From an uncultured Campylobacter sp. (lineage in GTDB: Bacteria > Campylobacterota > Campylobacteria > Campylobacterales > Campylobacteraceae): a stretch of 35,369 bases of DNA. Below the pieces are notes generated by a model. It saw only the letters and a list, made by a program, of their open reading frames with translations. It made no database searches and was not told where the DNA came from. Shown in pieces: positions 18,067-27,197 of the stretch (within the stretch, counting starts at the first letter, position 1; each line of letters opens with the position of its first letter). Made by a program: the position numbers and the translations under genes. The stretch is from NCBI RefSeq assembly GCF_938041645.1, contig NZ_CALIST010000039.1:1-35369 (forward strand), in the 5' to 3' direction.

Positions 18067-19023
18067 CTAATCCGAGTAGTAAAATTTTATATCCTTTTTC
18101 AGTTGCGTCGGCAGTATATTAAATTTAGCCCTAAAAATTTTAGAAAAATGCGATAAATTATTGTATCCGACCATTTTAGCGGCTTCGTTTACACTGATTT
18201 GATCTAGACTTAATAGCTCTTTTGCAATTCCAAGCCGCTCATTTGTCAGCATCGCATAAATAGTCGTGCCAAAATATGCTTTAAAATCCCTTTTTAGTGC
18301 AAATTCATTCGTGGCACAAAGACGAGCGAGCTCCTTAATGCTAGGTGGGTTTTGCATATTTTCAAGTAATATTTTCTTTGCTTTTTGGACTGTTTTTATG
18401 TCATTTTCATCAAGACTAAGCGTATTTTGGGGCTCATTAAATTTATAAAAACTTTTATAAAGCATCTCTAAAATTTTACTTTCCATAAAAATTTCGCGCA
18501 TTTTGCCGTCGTATATCGCGGCATTTTCGATTTCTTTAAGGATGATATTTTGCACGGCGCTTGTTTTAAATTTCTTCATGCAAACTGCTTGATCTAAATT
18601 CAAATTTTTTAAAATTCCCAGCTCATTTGCAAAAGCGGTGCTAAGCGCTATGCAGGAGCTTTTATAGTGTTTATTTTCAAGCTCGTGAACGCCACGCAAT
18701 TTGCTTTGCATAGTTCCGAGCCAAAACTCACCTTTATTCAAGACGAATTGATCTTTATCCGATCTGAAGCAGATAGGATTTTCGCCCGTATTGAAAAATA
18801 AAAATGAATAGCGGCTGCCCCGTTCGTGGCGATGCAAAAGGAAATCTCTGCAAATTATATCGCTGCTATAATATCCTATCTCTCCGCCCGTATAAAAAGA
18901 GCTAAAGTTGAATTTTATACTTTCGCTTTCAAGCTCGGTTTTGTTATACCCACATTGCTTGGACGGCTCAATGTCGTTAGATATTTTTTGCAAAAAATCA
19001 TCTAAACTTATCTCTTTACTCAT
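18067..19023 (-). CDS. AraC/XylS-family regulator of the adjacent TonB receptor
   Basis: 318 residues. The N-terminal part (1-200) is a cupin-like sensor region with HRHERGSRYSFLFF, recalling PchR-type siderophore-responsive activators. The C-terminal 100 residues form the double HTH: PPSIKELARLCATNEFALKR (helix pair 1, about 228-245) and ISVNEAAKMVGYNNLSHFSK (helix pair 2, about 276-295), ending in FRAKFNILPTQ. It is divergent from the TonB receptor gene with 109 bases between, the usual PchR/receptor layout, so it probably activates that gene when the ligand is present. AAAGGGATAAG precedes the ATG. The exact ligand is unknown. Confidence 0.85.
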   Translation of the reverse strand: MSKEISLDDFLQKISNDIEPSKQCGYNKTELESESIKFNFSSFYTGGEIGYYSSDIICRDFLLHRHERGSRYSFLFFNTGENPICFRSDKDQFVLNKGEFWLGTMQSKLRGVHELENKHYKSSCIALSTAFANELGILKNLNLDQAVCMKKFKTSAVQNIILKEIENAAIYDGKMREIFMESKILEMLYKSFYKFNEPQNTLSLDENDIKTVQKAKKILLENMQNPPSIKELARLCATNEFALKRDFKAYFGTTIYAMLTNERLGIAKELLSLDQISVNEAAKMVGYNNLSHFSKIFRAKFNILPTQLKKDIKFYYSD

Positions 19024-19072
19024 CTTATCCCTTTAGCGTTTAAAAAAATCCCTCTACCGTTTAGTATTTCTT

Positions 19073-19091
19073 GATAATGCGTATCTTATTA
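19073..19091. promoter_or_regulatory. Fur-box-like site in the AraC/TonB divergent spacer
   Basis: GATAATGCGTATCTTATTA matches the classical 19-base Fur box at 12 positions by my hand alignment, including the leading GATAATG. The site lies between the two divergent genes, where iron repression would be expected. Confidence 0.45.
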
Positions 19092-19132
19092 TAGTAAAAT
19101 GAGTTTAAATTTTAATAAGAAAAGGGGCGTTT

Positions 19133-21103
19133 GTGCACGTAATATATAAATTATCGCTGACCGCTGCTATAGCGACAGTCGGGATATCGAGTGAGATAGA
19201 AAAACAAGGCAAAAGCGTAAATTTGGGTGAAATTACCGTAGTCAGTGCTACGGGCTATCGGCAAAATATCCAAGACGCACCCGCTTCCATCTCCGTTCTT
19301 ACGCAAAAAGAGATACAAAAGCGCAACTACCAAGATATCTCCGCAATGCTAAAAGATTTGCCGAGTGCCTTTACCGCAACGCTAGGCGCTGCATCGAGAA
19401 AAGGCATAAGCCTAAGAGGCCTATCTCAAAAATATACGAAAATTTTAATCGACGGCAAGCCTGCGACCAGCGATAGTGCTTATAAAGGATTAAGAAGTAT
19501 TGGCAGTAGCCAAAATTTCTTGCCTCCCGCAAATGCGATAGAGCGCATAGAGGTCATCCGCGGGCCTATGAGCTCGCTTTACGGCAGCGACGCTATGGGC
19601 GGAGTAATAAATATCATCACCAGGGGCTTTTCAAATGAGCCTAGCGGCAATGTAAACGGATACTATACTTTCGCTAAAAAATCGCAAATAAAAGGTGATT
19701 ATCAAACGGGTTTTTATCTAAACGGAGCTATCGTCCCGGACGTACTAGGTATCGCACTTTACGGCAGATTTTTTGAAAAGATAGAGGATAAAGAGCCTTA
19801 TGCGAATAGAAATAATGAAGAGACGAATATGGGCGCAAAACTGATGTATAATGTAACGCAAAATGATGAGGTAGCGCTTGATTATCGTAAAGTAAATAAT
19901 AAATTTAGGCGTACATACGGGCGTACGCGAACAACCTCGGGAGGCAATAACGATATTGCGAAAGAGTATATGAAAGGCTACACCGCAAGCCTGTCTCATC
20001 AGGGAAAATACGATAAGTTTATGATAGATAGCTATGCAAACTACGATAGCATGAAAGAAAGCGGCGCCCAGGATCTACGCCTTAGAACGACTACGCTAAA
20101 TTCTAAAGGCTCATATTTTTTCGATTCAAATGCTTTGAGTTTGGGCGTGCAATACCGAAGCGAGAGATTAAACGAAGCCGCTACTACCGCAGATGAGGCA
20201 AATGTCAAAAGATGGGATTATTCAATCTACGGCGAGGATGATTTTTATCTAACTGATGATTTAACGCTAACCGGCGGAATCAGATATAACCGCGATAAGG
20301 ACTACGGCGGCCATATATCGCCGCGCGCTTATGCCGTTTATCGTTTAAACGAAAGTTTTTCTATTAAAGGCGGCGTTTCGACGGGATATTCAACTCCGGA
20401 TATTAAGCAGCGTAGCGAGGGCCTTGCCCTGCCATTTGCAGGAGGCCAGGGAGCGCAGATAGGCAGAAGCTCTTTAAAGCCTGAAAGCAGCATAAGCTAC
20501 GAAGGCGGGTTTTCTTACGACGATAACGATAAATTTAACTTTAGCGCTACCGCGTTTTATACCAAAATCAAAGATGGAATTTCTACCAAATTAATTTGCC
20601 GTCCAAGACCGGGAAATCCTTGCGTGCATAACGGCAAAACTTACAGGCGCGGTATTTGGGACACTATAAATATCGGAGAAGCCGAGGTTAGGGGTCTAGA
20701 GCTAAGTAGCGATTATCAAATTTTAGATAATTTGAAGCTGCATGCAAACTACGCCTATACGAAATCCGAGCAAAAAACGGGTAGCGAGAAGGGCAAAACC
20801 TTAAATAATTTTCCAATCCATTCGGTAAAGCTAGGATTTGATTACGACGTAAGCTCCAAGCTAAACTTATGGTCGCAAATAAATTATTATAGTAGGACGC
20901 GCGATAGCCTAAGCTACGATGAGGATATTCGCTCATACACGATTTTTGATCTGGGCGCGAGCTATAAAGTCACAAAAGACGCAAGTTTAAATTTTACGCT
21001 TTATAACATATTCAACGAATTCGTACTAACGCGCTCGGGGAATTATCAAATGATGGTCGTAGACGGGATGAAGGCGCAGGTTGGATTTAACGTGAACTTT
21101 TAA
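19133..21103 (+). CDS. TonB-dependent outer-membrane receptor (siderophore type)
   Basis: 656 residues. Signal peptide (about 1-20), TonB-box-like GEITVVSA (about 32-39), a plug domain with DAPASISVLT, GISLRGL, KILIDGKP, IERIEVIRGP and YGSDAMGGVINIIT (to about 165), then a beta barrel ending in the typical aromatic C-terminus GFNVNF. NIGEAEVRGLE is the conserved barrel motif of FepA/CirA-like receptors, and a Cys-bounded extracellular loop (CRPRPGNPC) precedes it. It imports an iron chelate, probably a catecholate siderophore, though haem or another ligand cannot be excluded. The start is GTG with AAAGGGGC upstream. It is followed after 49 bases by a PepSY membrane protein, probably the same operon. 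Confidence 0.9.
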   Translation: MHVIYKLSLTAAIATVGISSEIEKQGKSVNLGEITVVSATGYRQNIQDAPASISVLTQKEIQKRNYQDISAMLKDLPSAFTATLGAASRKGISLRGLSQKYTKILIDGKPATSDSAYKGLRSIGSSQNFLPPANAIERIEVIRGPMSSLYGSDAMGGVINIITRGFSNEPSGNVNGYYTFAKKSQIKGDYQTGFYLNGAIVPDVLGIALYGRFFEKIEDKEPYANRNNEETNMGAKLMYNVTQNDEVALDYRKVNNKFRRTYGRTRTTSGGNNDIAKEYMKGYTASLSHQGKYDKFMIDSYANYDSMKESGAQDLRLRTTTLNSKGSYFFDSNALSLGVQYRSERLNEAATTADEANVKRWDYSIYGEDDFYLTDDLTLTGGIRYNRDKDYGGHISPRAYAVYRLNESFSIKGGVSTGYSTPDIKQRSEGLALPFAGGQGAQIGRSSLKPESSISYEGGFSYDDNDKFNFSATAFYTKIKDGISTKLICRPRPGNPCVHNGKTYRRGIWDTINIGEAEVRGLELSSDYQILDNLKLHANYAYTKSEQKTGSEKGKTLNNFPIHSVKLGFDYDVSSKLNLWSQINYYSRTRDSLSYDEDIRSYTIFDLGASYKVTKDASLNFTLYNIFNEFVLTRSGNYQMMVVDGMKAQVGFNVNF

Positions 21104-21152
21104 ATTCGCAGCGCATAAATTTCGTCCGCGGATTTAAAATTTAAGGAAATTA

Positions 21153-22298
21153 ATGGCGATTCTAAAAAGGAAAAAATTTTGGTTCAACGTCCACCTTATT
21201 TTGACGCTTATATGCTGCGTGCCGATCTTAATCGTAGCCCTTAGCGGCGCTATTATCTCGTATCACGACGAGATTATAGATGTGTTAAATCAAAGCAAAT
21301 CTTTCGTGAGCCCGAGCGGAAAAGATGCCCTCGAACCCGCCGAAATTTTAAATATTTTCAGAAAAACTAAGCCCGGTTTTACGCTCAGTTATTATAGAAT
21401 TCCTCAAAATAAAAATGAGGCGATTAGGCTTTCTGGCACAGATTCTAGCGGTGAGTTTAAATCATATTTTATAGATCCTTATAACGGCGAAATTACTTCG
21501 GAAAATATAGGCGATACGTTTATCGGCGTAGCGCTAAATCTACATACTAATCTGGGATTTGGGCTAAGCAAAAACGAAACTCTGCGGCTAATAGGCAAAA
21601 ATATCGTGGCGCTTAGCACGGTTATGTTTATTTTGGTCTTAATTTCAGGCGTGGTGATCTATTATCCTAGCTTTAGAGGAAAGATTTTACGCGCATTTAG
21701 GATAAATTTTAAAGCGAGAGGTTACGCGTTTTTATATAGCTTGCACGGCGCGATCGGAGTTTTGCTACTGCCCGTTTTACTTACGATAAGCGCTAGCGGG
21801 CTTTATTGGTCGTATGATTGGATAGCCAAAATCACCAACAGAGCGTTGGGTGAAAAGGAAATTTTTAGAAAAACGAGCTTTACCGAAGTGCGAGGATTTT
21901 CGCTTGAGGATGAAGATAAAATTTTAAATTTGCAGACGGCATTTGATATTTTTAAGCGTGAACGCGGTGAAAACTACGAATTCTTTAACATCATCGCCCA
22001 AAAAGATGGAGAAAATTTTATGATCTTTTATTTCGATAAAGGCGAAGAGGGCGAAGAGCATATGAATACGATGAGTATAAACGTTAAAAAGGGCATCTTG
22101 CGGCATGCTCGCTATGATGATGCGAAAAGCACCATGCCGCGCCCTTTTGCTATACATAAAGCCGTTTTGAGCGTGCATTCGGGCTATATCTTCGGCGAGG
22201 CGGGCAAGTTCTTATTCTGCGTAGCGGCGATTTTTGTGTTATTTTTTATAGTTACGGGATTTTGGATGAGCATAAAAAGAATTTGCAAGAAAAGATAA
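21153..22298 (+). CDS. PepSY-associated transmembrane protein (PiuB-like)
   Basis: 381 residues. Four membrane helices: about 12-37 (FNVHLILTLICCVPILIVAL), 145-170, 192-220 (LHGAIGVLLLPVLLTISASG) and 355-377. Two periplasmic segments carry PepSY-like domains. The His residues in NVH and LHGAIG are conserved in the PepSY_TM family and may bind haem. Such proteins accompany siderophore receptors and are thought to act as inner-membrane reductases that release iron in the periplasm; this is family knowledge, not shown by the sequence. AAGGAAATTA precedes the ATG. It is downstream of the TonB receptor on the same strand. Confidence 0.85.
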   Translation: MAILKRKKFWFNVHLILTLICCVPILIVALSGAIISYHDEIIDVLNQSKSFVSPSGKDALEPAEILNIFRKTKPGFTLSYYRIPQNKNEAIRLSGTDSSGEFKSYFIDPYNGEITSENIGDTFIGVALNLHTNLGFGLSKNETLRLIGKNIVALSTVMFILVLISGVVIYYPSFRGKILRAFRINFKARGYAFLYSLHGAIGVLLLPVLLTISASGLYWSYDWIAKITNRALGEKEIFRKTSFTEVRGFSLEDEDKILNLQTAFDIFKRERGENYEFFNIIAQKDGENFMIFYFDKGEEGEEHMNTMSINVKKGILRHARYDDAKSTMPRPFAIHKAVLSVHSGYIFGEAGKFLFCVAAIFVLFFIVTGFWMSIKRICKKR

Positions 22299-22356
22299 AT
22301 CTTGAATTCAAAGCGGAGAAATAGCTTATTCGCGGCGTAAATTTAAAATTTTATCC

Positions 22357-22376
22357 GAAGCAGTATCGCTTCTTTT
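22357..22376 (+). terminator. Terminator after the iron-uptake operon
   Basis: GAAGC (22357-22361), loop AGTATC, GCTTC (22368-22372), then TTTT. A short but correctly built rho-independent signal 58 bases after the PepSY stop. Confidence 0.45.
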
Positions 22377-22486
22377 CAGTTAATAAAATTTTATATACAG
22401 CGCTTTGAAATACTATGTGCAGAGTCTTTGTGGGCCTCGTGTCGCATCTTGATTTTGTTAAATTTGCTCCGGCGTTTCAACCGCGC

Positions 22487-23419
22487 TCATTTGCCGTTCA
22501 TAAAATCCCTAATATTCTGCGCGATCATTTTTATTAGCCGTTTGCGAGCCTCTATGCTCGCCCATGCGATGTGGGGCGTGATGATGACGTTGCGGCGATT
22601 TTTTACTCGCAGCAGCGGATGATCCGCCCTCATCGGCTCTGTTTGCAGCACGTCAAGCGCTACGCGCAGGCCTCGTTCGTCCACGGCGCGAGCTAGCGCC
22701 TCCTCATCCACGATGCCGCCGCGACCGAAATTCATCAAGATTGCCCCCTCTTTCATCTTCGCAAGCTCCGCCTCGCCGATCAATCCCGCCGTTTTTTCAT
22801 TTAGCGGGGCGTGGATAGAAATGATATCACAAGCTCTCAAAAGCGCATCCAAGCTCACTCTGGCAAACTCGCCGCTATCGTTCGCGCCGCTGGTGGAATA
22901 GTATCTCACGTTCGCTCCGAACGCAGCGGCAATGTGGGCGACCTTTGCGCCGATCTGTCCAAGTCCGATGACGCCGAATTCTTTGCCGTAAATTTCGCTG
23001 ATCGGCGCGTCAATGTGAGTAAAAATTTCGCTCTCGCACCATTTGCCGCTGCTGCCGTAATCCGCGTAGTATCCAAGCGCGTTGGTTAGCGCAAACAGCG
23101 ACGCGAAGGTCTGCTGCACGACGCTTTGCGTCGAATAGCCGGCCACGTTTTTCACCGCGATGCCGCGAGCCTGCGCGGCCTGCATGTCGATGTTATTCGT
23201 GCCCGTGGCGCTTACGCAGATCAGCTTAAGCGCGGTTTGCGCCATGATCTCATCCGTGATTAGGACTTTGTTGGTTATGACGACGTCGGCGCCCGCTAGG
23301 CGCTGCGCGGTTTGCGCGGACTCGGTCATCTCGTAGCTTTCAAACTCGCCCAAGCTCGCGATCTCGCTAAGATCGGCGTCGCCTCCCAGCGTCGCGGCAT
23401 CCAAACATACGATTTTCAT
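22487..23419 (-). CDS. D-2-hydroxyacid dehydrogenase (Cj0373-like)
   Basis: 310 residues with the complete family layout. Catalytic Arg (about R233) in NFGRGG, Glu (about E261) in LQTEP and His (about H283) in ITPHIAW; dinucleotide motif GLGQIG at 152-157. It reduces 2-keto acids such as hydroxypyruvate or glyoxylate, or oxidises D-2-hydroxyacids, in the cytoplasm. After the second Rossmann strand the sequence reads RYYSTSG with no acidic residue, so NADP use is possible. AAGGGGAAAAT precedes the ATG. C. jejuni has a related enzyme next to a glutathionylspermidine-synthase-like gene and a UPF0323 lipoprotein, the same order as here. Exact substrate unknown. Confidence 0.85.
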   Translation of the reverse strand: MKIVCLDAATLGGDADLSEIASLGEFESYEMTESAQTAQRLAGADVVITNKVLITDEIMAQTALKLICVSATGTNNIDMQAAQARGIAVKNVAGYSTQSVVQQTFASLFALTNALGYYADYGSSGKWCESEIFTHIDAPISEIYGKEFGVIGLGQIGAKVAHIAAAFGANVRYYSTSGANDSGEFARVSLDALLRACDIISIHAPLNEKTAGLIGEAELAKMKEGAILMNFGRGGIVDEEALARAVDERGLRVALDVLQTEPMRADHPLLRVKNRRNVIITPHIAWASIEARKRLIKMIAQNIRDFMNGK

Positions 23420-24007
23420 ATTTTCCCCTTGCGTTTTAAAATTTTAAGCTGCTCGCGCGGCTAAATTTAGCCGTTAAATTCCATTGCGCGATTCGGAGCG
23501 CAGCGCTTAAACGGCAAAATTTTAACTCTGCAAATTTAGCTATTGCGGAAATTTGCTCGCGAGATTTTGCTATTGCAAAATTTACTCTCGCAAAATTTAA
23601 CTATCGCGAATTCTGCCATTGCGAAATTTAATGATTGCAGCGGGCGGGGCGTTAAATTTTAAAATTCTAACTCGCGCCGAAGCAGGCGTTAAATTTTACC
23701 GCCGCTGAAACCTGCGTCTAAATTTGAAATTCTAATTTATGCAGAAGCGATAGATGAATTTAATCGCTGCTACCGTTCGCGTTTAAATTTTAAAATTTAG
23801 CTCGCGCAAAACTTGCTCTACGCGGAATTTTAGTTCACGTGAATTTGATCTGCTCAAAATTTTATCCGCGCAGAATTTTGGTCGCGACGTTGCGTTAAAT
23901 TTTACTGCCAAGCGACAAATTTACCGCCGCGATAGCCTTATCGCCAAAGTTATCGCGAAGAGCCGCCACCCTAAAATTTCTCAAATTTTATAAAATTTGC
24001 CGCGCCG
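23420..24007. other. Non-coding spacer with degenerate GCAAAATTTA repeats
   Basis: No supported frame. CTATTGC or CTATCGC words recur at 23540, 23570 and 23601, each followed by AAATTT-like stretches, giving a rough 30-base period; AAATTTTAAAATT words fill the rest. It separates two genes that sit next to each other in C. jejuni. Confidence 0.5.
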
Positions 24008-25192
24008 CTACTTCGCGTCCTCGATGTAGTGCCCCACAAATTTTGAGAGATTATTGAGTATCTCGCCGCCCTTGCGAAAGCCCAGCGCGCAGCCTTCATA
24101 GGCGAAAAATACCCCCGCTTGGTAGCTCTGGGCGCGCTCGTCTTTGTTGAGCTCGTAAAATTCCTGATACAAAAATTTCTGATTTCCGTATTCGCCGCCG
24201 TTTTCCTCTATTTTTTTGCCGTCGGCGTCGAAAATCGCCACGTTCGCTCCCTCGCGCGCCAAAAACGGCTTTTTGATCATCTTTTTACCGATGATTGGCG
24301 AAAAGGAGCTTTGCAGCAGCAGCGGGTGGTTCGGATAGAGATCCCACAGTATTTTCATAATCCCCTTGCTTTGGAAAAGCAGCGTGTATGCGGGGTTTAG
24401 AATGATAGCCTTTTGATTTTGCACGATGTTTTTTAGCAGTATCGCAAGCTCGCCCTCCTCGATTGCGATCGCCTCCCAAGGGATCAGCTTAAACCAATAC
24501 TCGTAGTTTTCGCCGTCAAAAAACACGCCCTCTTCGTCGTTAAATTCCACCTCATCCACGTAGGCAAAGCGCGTCTTAAAGCCCGCATCTTCCGCGGTCT
24601 GCTGCAAAAGCTTCGTCGTCTTTTCGTCCTCGACGTTGCCTGCGACGCTGCTAAATAGAATTTTCCACCCCTCGTAAAATTTGGAAAAATCCTCCAGCTC
24701 GCCTTCAAGCACCACGAGCCGCTTGAAATTATCGCGCAGCGCGTCGTAGAGGTCGTTGAACTGGCTCGCCTCGTCCATGCCGTTTTCTTTGAGCATCGCC
24801 CACTGGATGATCGCCGTCTCAAACACCGCCGTGGGCGTGTCGGCGTTAAATTCTATCAGCTTGATCGGCTTGCCGTCCAGTCCGCCTGCGAAATCAAAGC
24901 GCCCGTATAGGTGCCAGTGCACCTCGTTTTCCCAGCTTTGCTTGATTAGATCTACGAGGTTGAAGGGGATGCCGAGCTCGTGGAAGAGGTTATTGTCGAT
25001 GACGTGCTGCGCGGCTGCGACAAACATCTCGTATAGCTCGTTCGCCGCTTCGTAATACGCATCCGCCTCCGCAGCGCTCACGCGTACGATCTCGTCGCTG
25101 ACGTAAGGGGTCTCGTCGGCGTCCGTGTGCCAGTAAAAGCCGAGCTTTTCGAGATACTCGTTGCTTAACGGCGTTATCTTTTTTAGTTGCAT
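24008..25192 (-). CDS. Glutathionylspermidine-synthase-like ATP-grasp ligase (Cj0372/YgiC-like)
   Basis: 394 residues of the GSP_synth family: FNADTPTAVFETAIIQW, NEVHWHLYGRFDF, WFKLIPWE and KKPFLAREGANV are the conserved ATP-grasp and substrate words of E. coli YgiC/YjfC. The bifunctional Gsp amidase domain is absent. The family forms amide bonds using ATP; E. coli Gsp joins glutathione to spermidine, but Campylobacter is thought not to make glutathione, so the true substrate is likely different. AAGGA precedes the ATG. Upstream on the same strand, after a 782-base spacer, lies a UPF0323 lipoprotein with a Gly-rich tail, a pairing that parallels ygiB-ygiC. Confidence 0.88.
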   Translation of the reverse strand: MQLKKITPLSNEYLEKLGFYWHTDADETPYVSDEIVRVSAAEADAYYEAANELYEMFVAAAQHVIDNNLFHELGIPFNLVDLIKQSWENEVHWHLYGRFDFAGGLDGKPIKLIEFNADTPTAVFETAIIQWAMLKENGMDEASQFNDLYDALRDNFKRLVVLEGELEDFSKFYEGWKILFSSVAGNVEDEKTTKLLQQTAEDAGFKTRFAYVDEVEFNDEEGVFFDGENYEYWFKLIPWEAIAIEEGELAILLKNIVQNQKAIILNPAYTLLFQSKGIMKILWDLYPNHPLLLQSSFSPIIGKKMIKKPFLAREGANVAIFDADGKKIEENGGEYGNQKFLYQEFYELNKDERAQSYQAGVFFAYEGCALGFRKGGEILNNLSKFVGHYIEDAK

Positions 25193-25974
25193 AGATTTTC
25201 CTTTTTATGTAAATTTTAAAATTCCGCCCGCAGTGCAAAACAAATATAGCACTAGTTACTCAGCGTCTCTTGCGAGCGCAGCGAAGCAGAATAAAACGCG
25301 AGCTATGGGCTCGCACCTCTAAGCGCACCGGTTAATCAGAGCTCGGCGGGCGAGCGGTGCATTGCCCCGCCGCAGAGCGGCACCTCTTTTGCAAGAAATA
25401 GATCCTTGCAAGTAGCCCCTCCTCGGCTTCCTCAAAAACTGCGGCACGACTTGATCATGCGCCGCTGCGACCTGGATTTCGCTCGGGTAAAATTTACTCA
25501 CTTTAGCACCGCTAGGCGATATAAAATTTGCCGCAAGAAGCGCTGCGATACGAAATTTAGTCTTGCAGATGCGGCGATTAAAACTTCCACCTCAGCACGG
25601 CCTCGCTCGCCTTAATGTCGCGTCGCAATATAAAATTTTATCGCACGACGCAGCCTTTCATATCAAAATTTCGCCCCGCGGCAACGCCTCAGTAAAAAAT
25701 GCGATCCGATGCGCTCGGCAGCGGGCGCGAATTCCGCCTCGTCATAACATCGCCGCGGCAATAATTACAAACTTGCTATACGCATAGTGACTAGGACATT
25801 GTCCCCCGAGCGATACGGAATTTTGCCGTATCAAATTTTACCAAAGACGTGCAGCACGTAGCGCGCTTTCGTTTTAGCTAAAATTCTGCTGCGACGGAAT
25901 TTTGCTCGCTTTCAAGCGTCGCGCGTTAAAATTTAAACTCGCCGTGCAGAGCCGCCGTATGTTTCAAAGTGCGT
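25193..25974. other. Non-coding spacer inside the Cj0371-Cj0373-like block
   Basis: No supported gene on either strand; frames at 25406-25615 and 25563-25787 are short, lack ribosome sites and read as Arg-rich shadow peptides. A small hairpin GCGAGC/GCTCGC lies at 25298-25314. In C. jejuni the flanking genes are close together as I recall, so this is either an insertion or a strongly decayed gene. Confidence 0.5.
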
Positions 25975-26562
25975 TTAGCCGCCGAAAAATCCACCGCTCT
26001 TGCCGCTCTTGCTTCCGCCGAAAAATCCGCTTCTGCCGCTTCGCGCCTTGGCGTTTTGCTGCTTTGCTTGATTGAAGCTGTCGACGCTTCTAGAATATGC
26101 GCTAGGGCTTTTATAGGCGGTTTGGCGCTGGCTTTGATAGGCAGGGTTGTTAAACAGCTTGCCGCCGATCCACGAGCCGATGATGGCGCCCGCGGCGCTT
26201 GCCAAGATCGCTTCGCCCAGGCTCATGCCGCCGCTGCTAAGCTGTGCGTTTTGGTTCGTCAAATTTGAAGTGCCGGCGTCGATTTTAGCGTTTTCTTCGG
26301 CTAAAAGGGCTTTGGTTTCCTCGTCGCTTAAAATTCTCTCCGTGCCGTCGAGCGATTTTAAGATGATCTGGGTCTTTTCGCTCGGAAATTCCTCTAAAAT
26401 TTTATATTTTCCCGGCACTATCTCTTCGAGCCGCACGAGCGCACCTTCTTGTAGACGGACGTTTTGCTCCTGCCCCCTATCGTCGCAGCCTGCTAACGAG
26501 CCCGCCATAACGAGCCCGAAGCCGCTTACCAGCGCATAGCTAGCGATTTTGCGTAGTTTCAT
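25975..26562 (-). CDS. UPF0323-family lipoprotein (Cj0371/HP0232-like)
   Basis: 195 residues. The signal ends in lipobox LAGC (Cys 26), so the mature protein is lipid-anchored. The middle region is charged (about 30-100); a Gly/Ala-rich hydrophobic stretch, ILASAAGAIIGSWIGG, follows, then a Ser/Lys/Arg/Gly tail ending in two GFFGG repeats at the very C-terminus. UPF0323 proteins are known from Campylobacter and Helicobacter, and Cj0371 has been linked to motility/chemotaxis. The start ATG overlaps the stop of the upstream HTH gene (ATGA), and AAAGGATC lies inside that gene, so the two are translationally coupled. The tail makes it a candidate substrate of the nearby ATP-grasp ligase. Confidence 0.85.
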   Translation of the reverse strand: MKLRKIASYALVSGFGLVMAGSLAGCDDRGQEQNVRLQEGALVRLEEIVPGKYKILEEFPSEKTQIILKSLDGTERILSDEETKALLAEENAKIDAGTSNLTNQNAQLSSGGMSLGEAILASAAGAIIGSWIGGKLFNNPAYQSQRQTAYKSPSAYSRSVDSFNQAKQQNAKARSGRSGFFGGSKSGKSGGFFGG

Positions 26563-27197
26563 TTAGATCCTTTCAGTGATTTTATATCTAGGCTTTGATT
26601 TATCAAAAGTTCATTTCCCTCGACGCGGATAAACTCGCTCTTGCCGATGTTTTCGATGATTAGGCTTTGCGCTTTTGGGCGCTTTTTGCGCTTGAGCGAT
26701 TTTACGAATTTTGCAAGGCTCGTCCATTCGCTACGATCGAAGGTTTTTTCTTTGATTTCGACATCGTAGGGTTTGGCTTCGCGGCTTTTGCTCGAAAGCA
26801 GCGGTTTGTCGAAAAATGATAAAAAATATCTGAGCTTCTCGTCGCGCTCTTTATACATCAGCTTGATTTCATCTTTCGAAGCGATTAAAATTTCCTCTTT
26901 TTCTTTGTGAAGTCTGTCCTTATCGCTTTGCAGCGCTTCGATTTTACCTTTTAGCTCGGAGATTTCTTTGATGAGATAGTCGATGAAGCTTTGAGTGCCA
27001 GCTGTGCCACTAGTGCGCGGGCTTTTCGCAGAGTTTTGCGAAGTGGGCTCGCTTTGTTGCATTTCATCATCTAAAAGCACGTAGCGTACGCCGCCGCTTT
27101 CCTCGGCGCGCAAGGAATTTCTACGGATGCGGTTATAGACGGCTTCTTTTGAAATTCCTAAAATTTCGGCTGCTTCGCCGATCGAGACTTTTTTCAT
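26559..27197 (-). CDS. HTH DNA-binding protein with coiled coil
   Basis: 212 residues. N-terminal MerR/excisionase-like HTH: SIGEAAEILGISKEAVYNRI (about 5-24) plus wing GGVRYVLLDD. A Ser/Thr linker is followed by a coiled coil (about 72-125, ISELKGKIEALQSDKDRLHK onward). The basic C-terminal third contains SLKRKKRPKAQ and may bind nucleic acid or a partner. It overlaps the UPF0323 lipoprotein start by four bases, so the two are made together. No strong ribosome site precedes the ATG, which suggests low or leaderless-type translation. The regulon is unknown, and it could also be an adaptor rather than a classical repressor. Confidence 0.7.
   Translation of the reverse strand: MKKVSIGEAAEILGISKEAVYNRIRRNSLRAEESGGVRYVLLDDEMQQSEPTSQNSAKSPRTSGTAGTQSFIDYLIKEISELKGKIEALQSDKDRLHKEKEEILIASKDEIKLMYKERDEKLRYFLSFFDKPLLSSKSREAKPYDVEIKEKTFDRSEWTSLAKFVKSLKRKKRPKAQSLIIENIGKSEFIRVEGNELLINQSLDIKSLKGSK

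Noticed and set aside
25406..25787. Two overlapping short frames in the gap before the ATP-grasp gene
   Set aside because: No ribosome site, Arg/Pro-rich composition and no recognisable motif.
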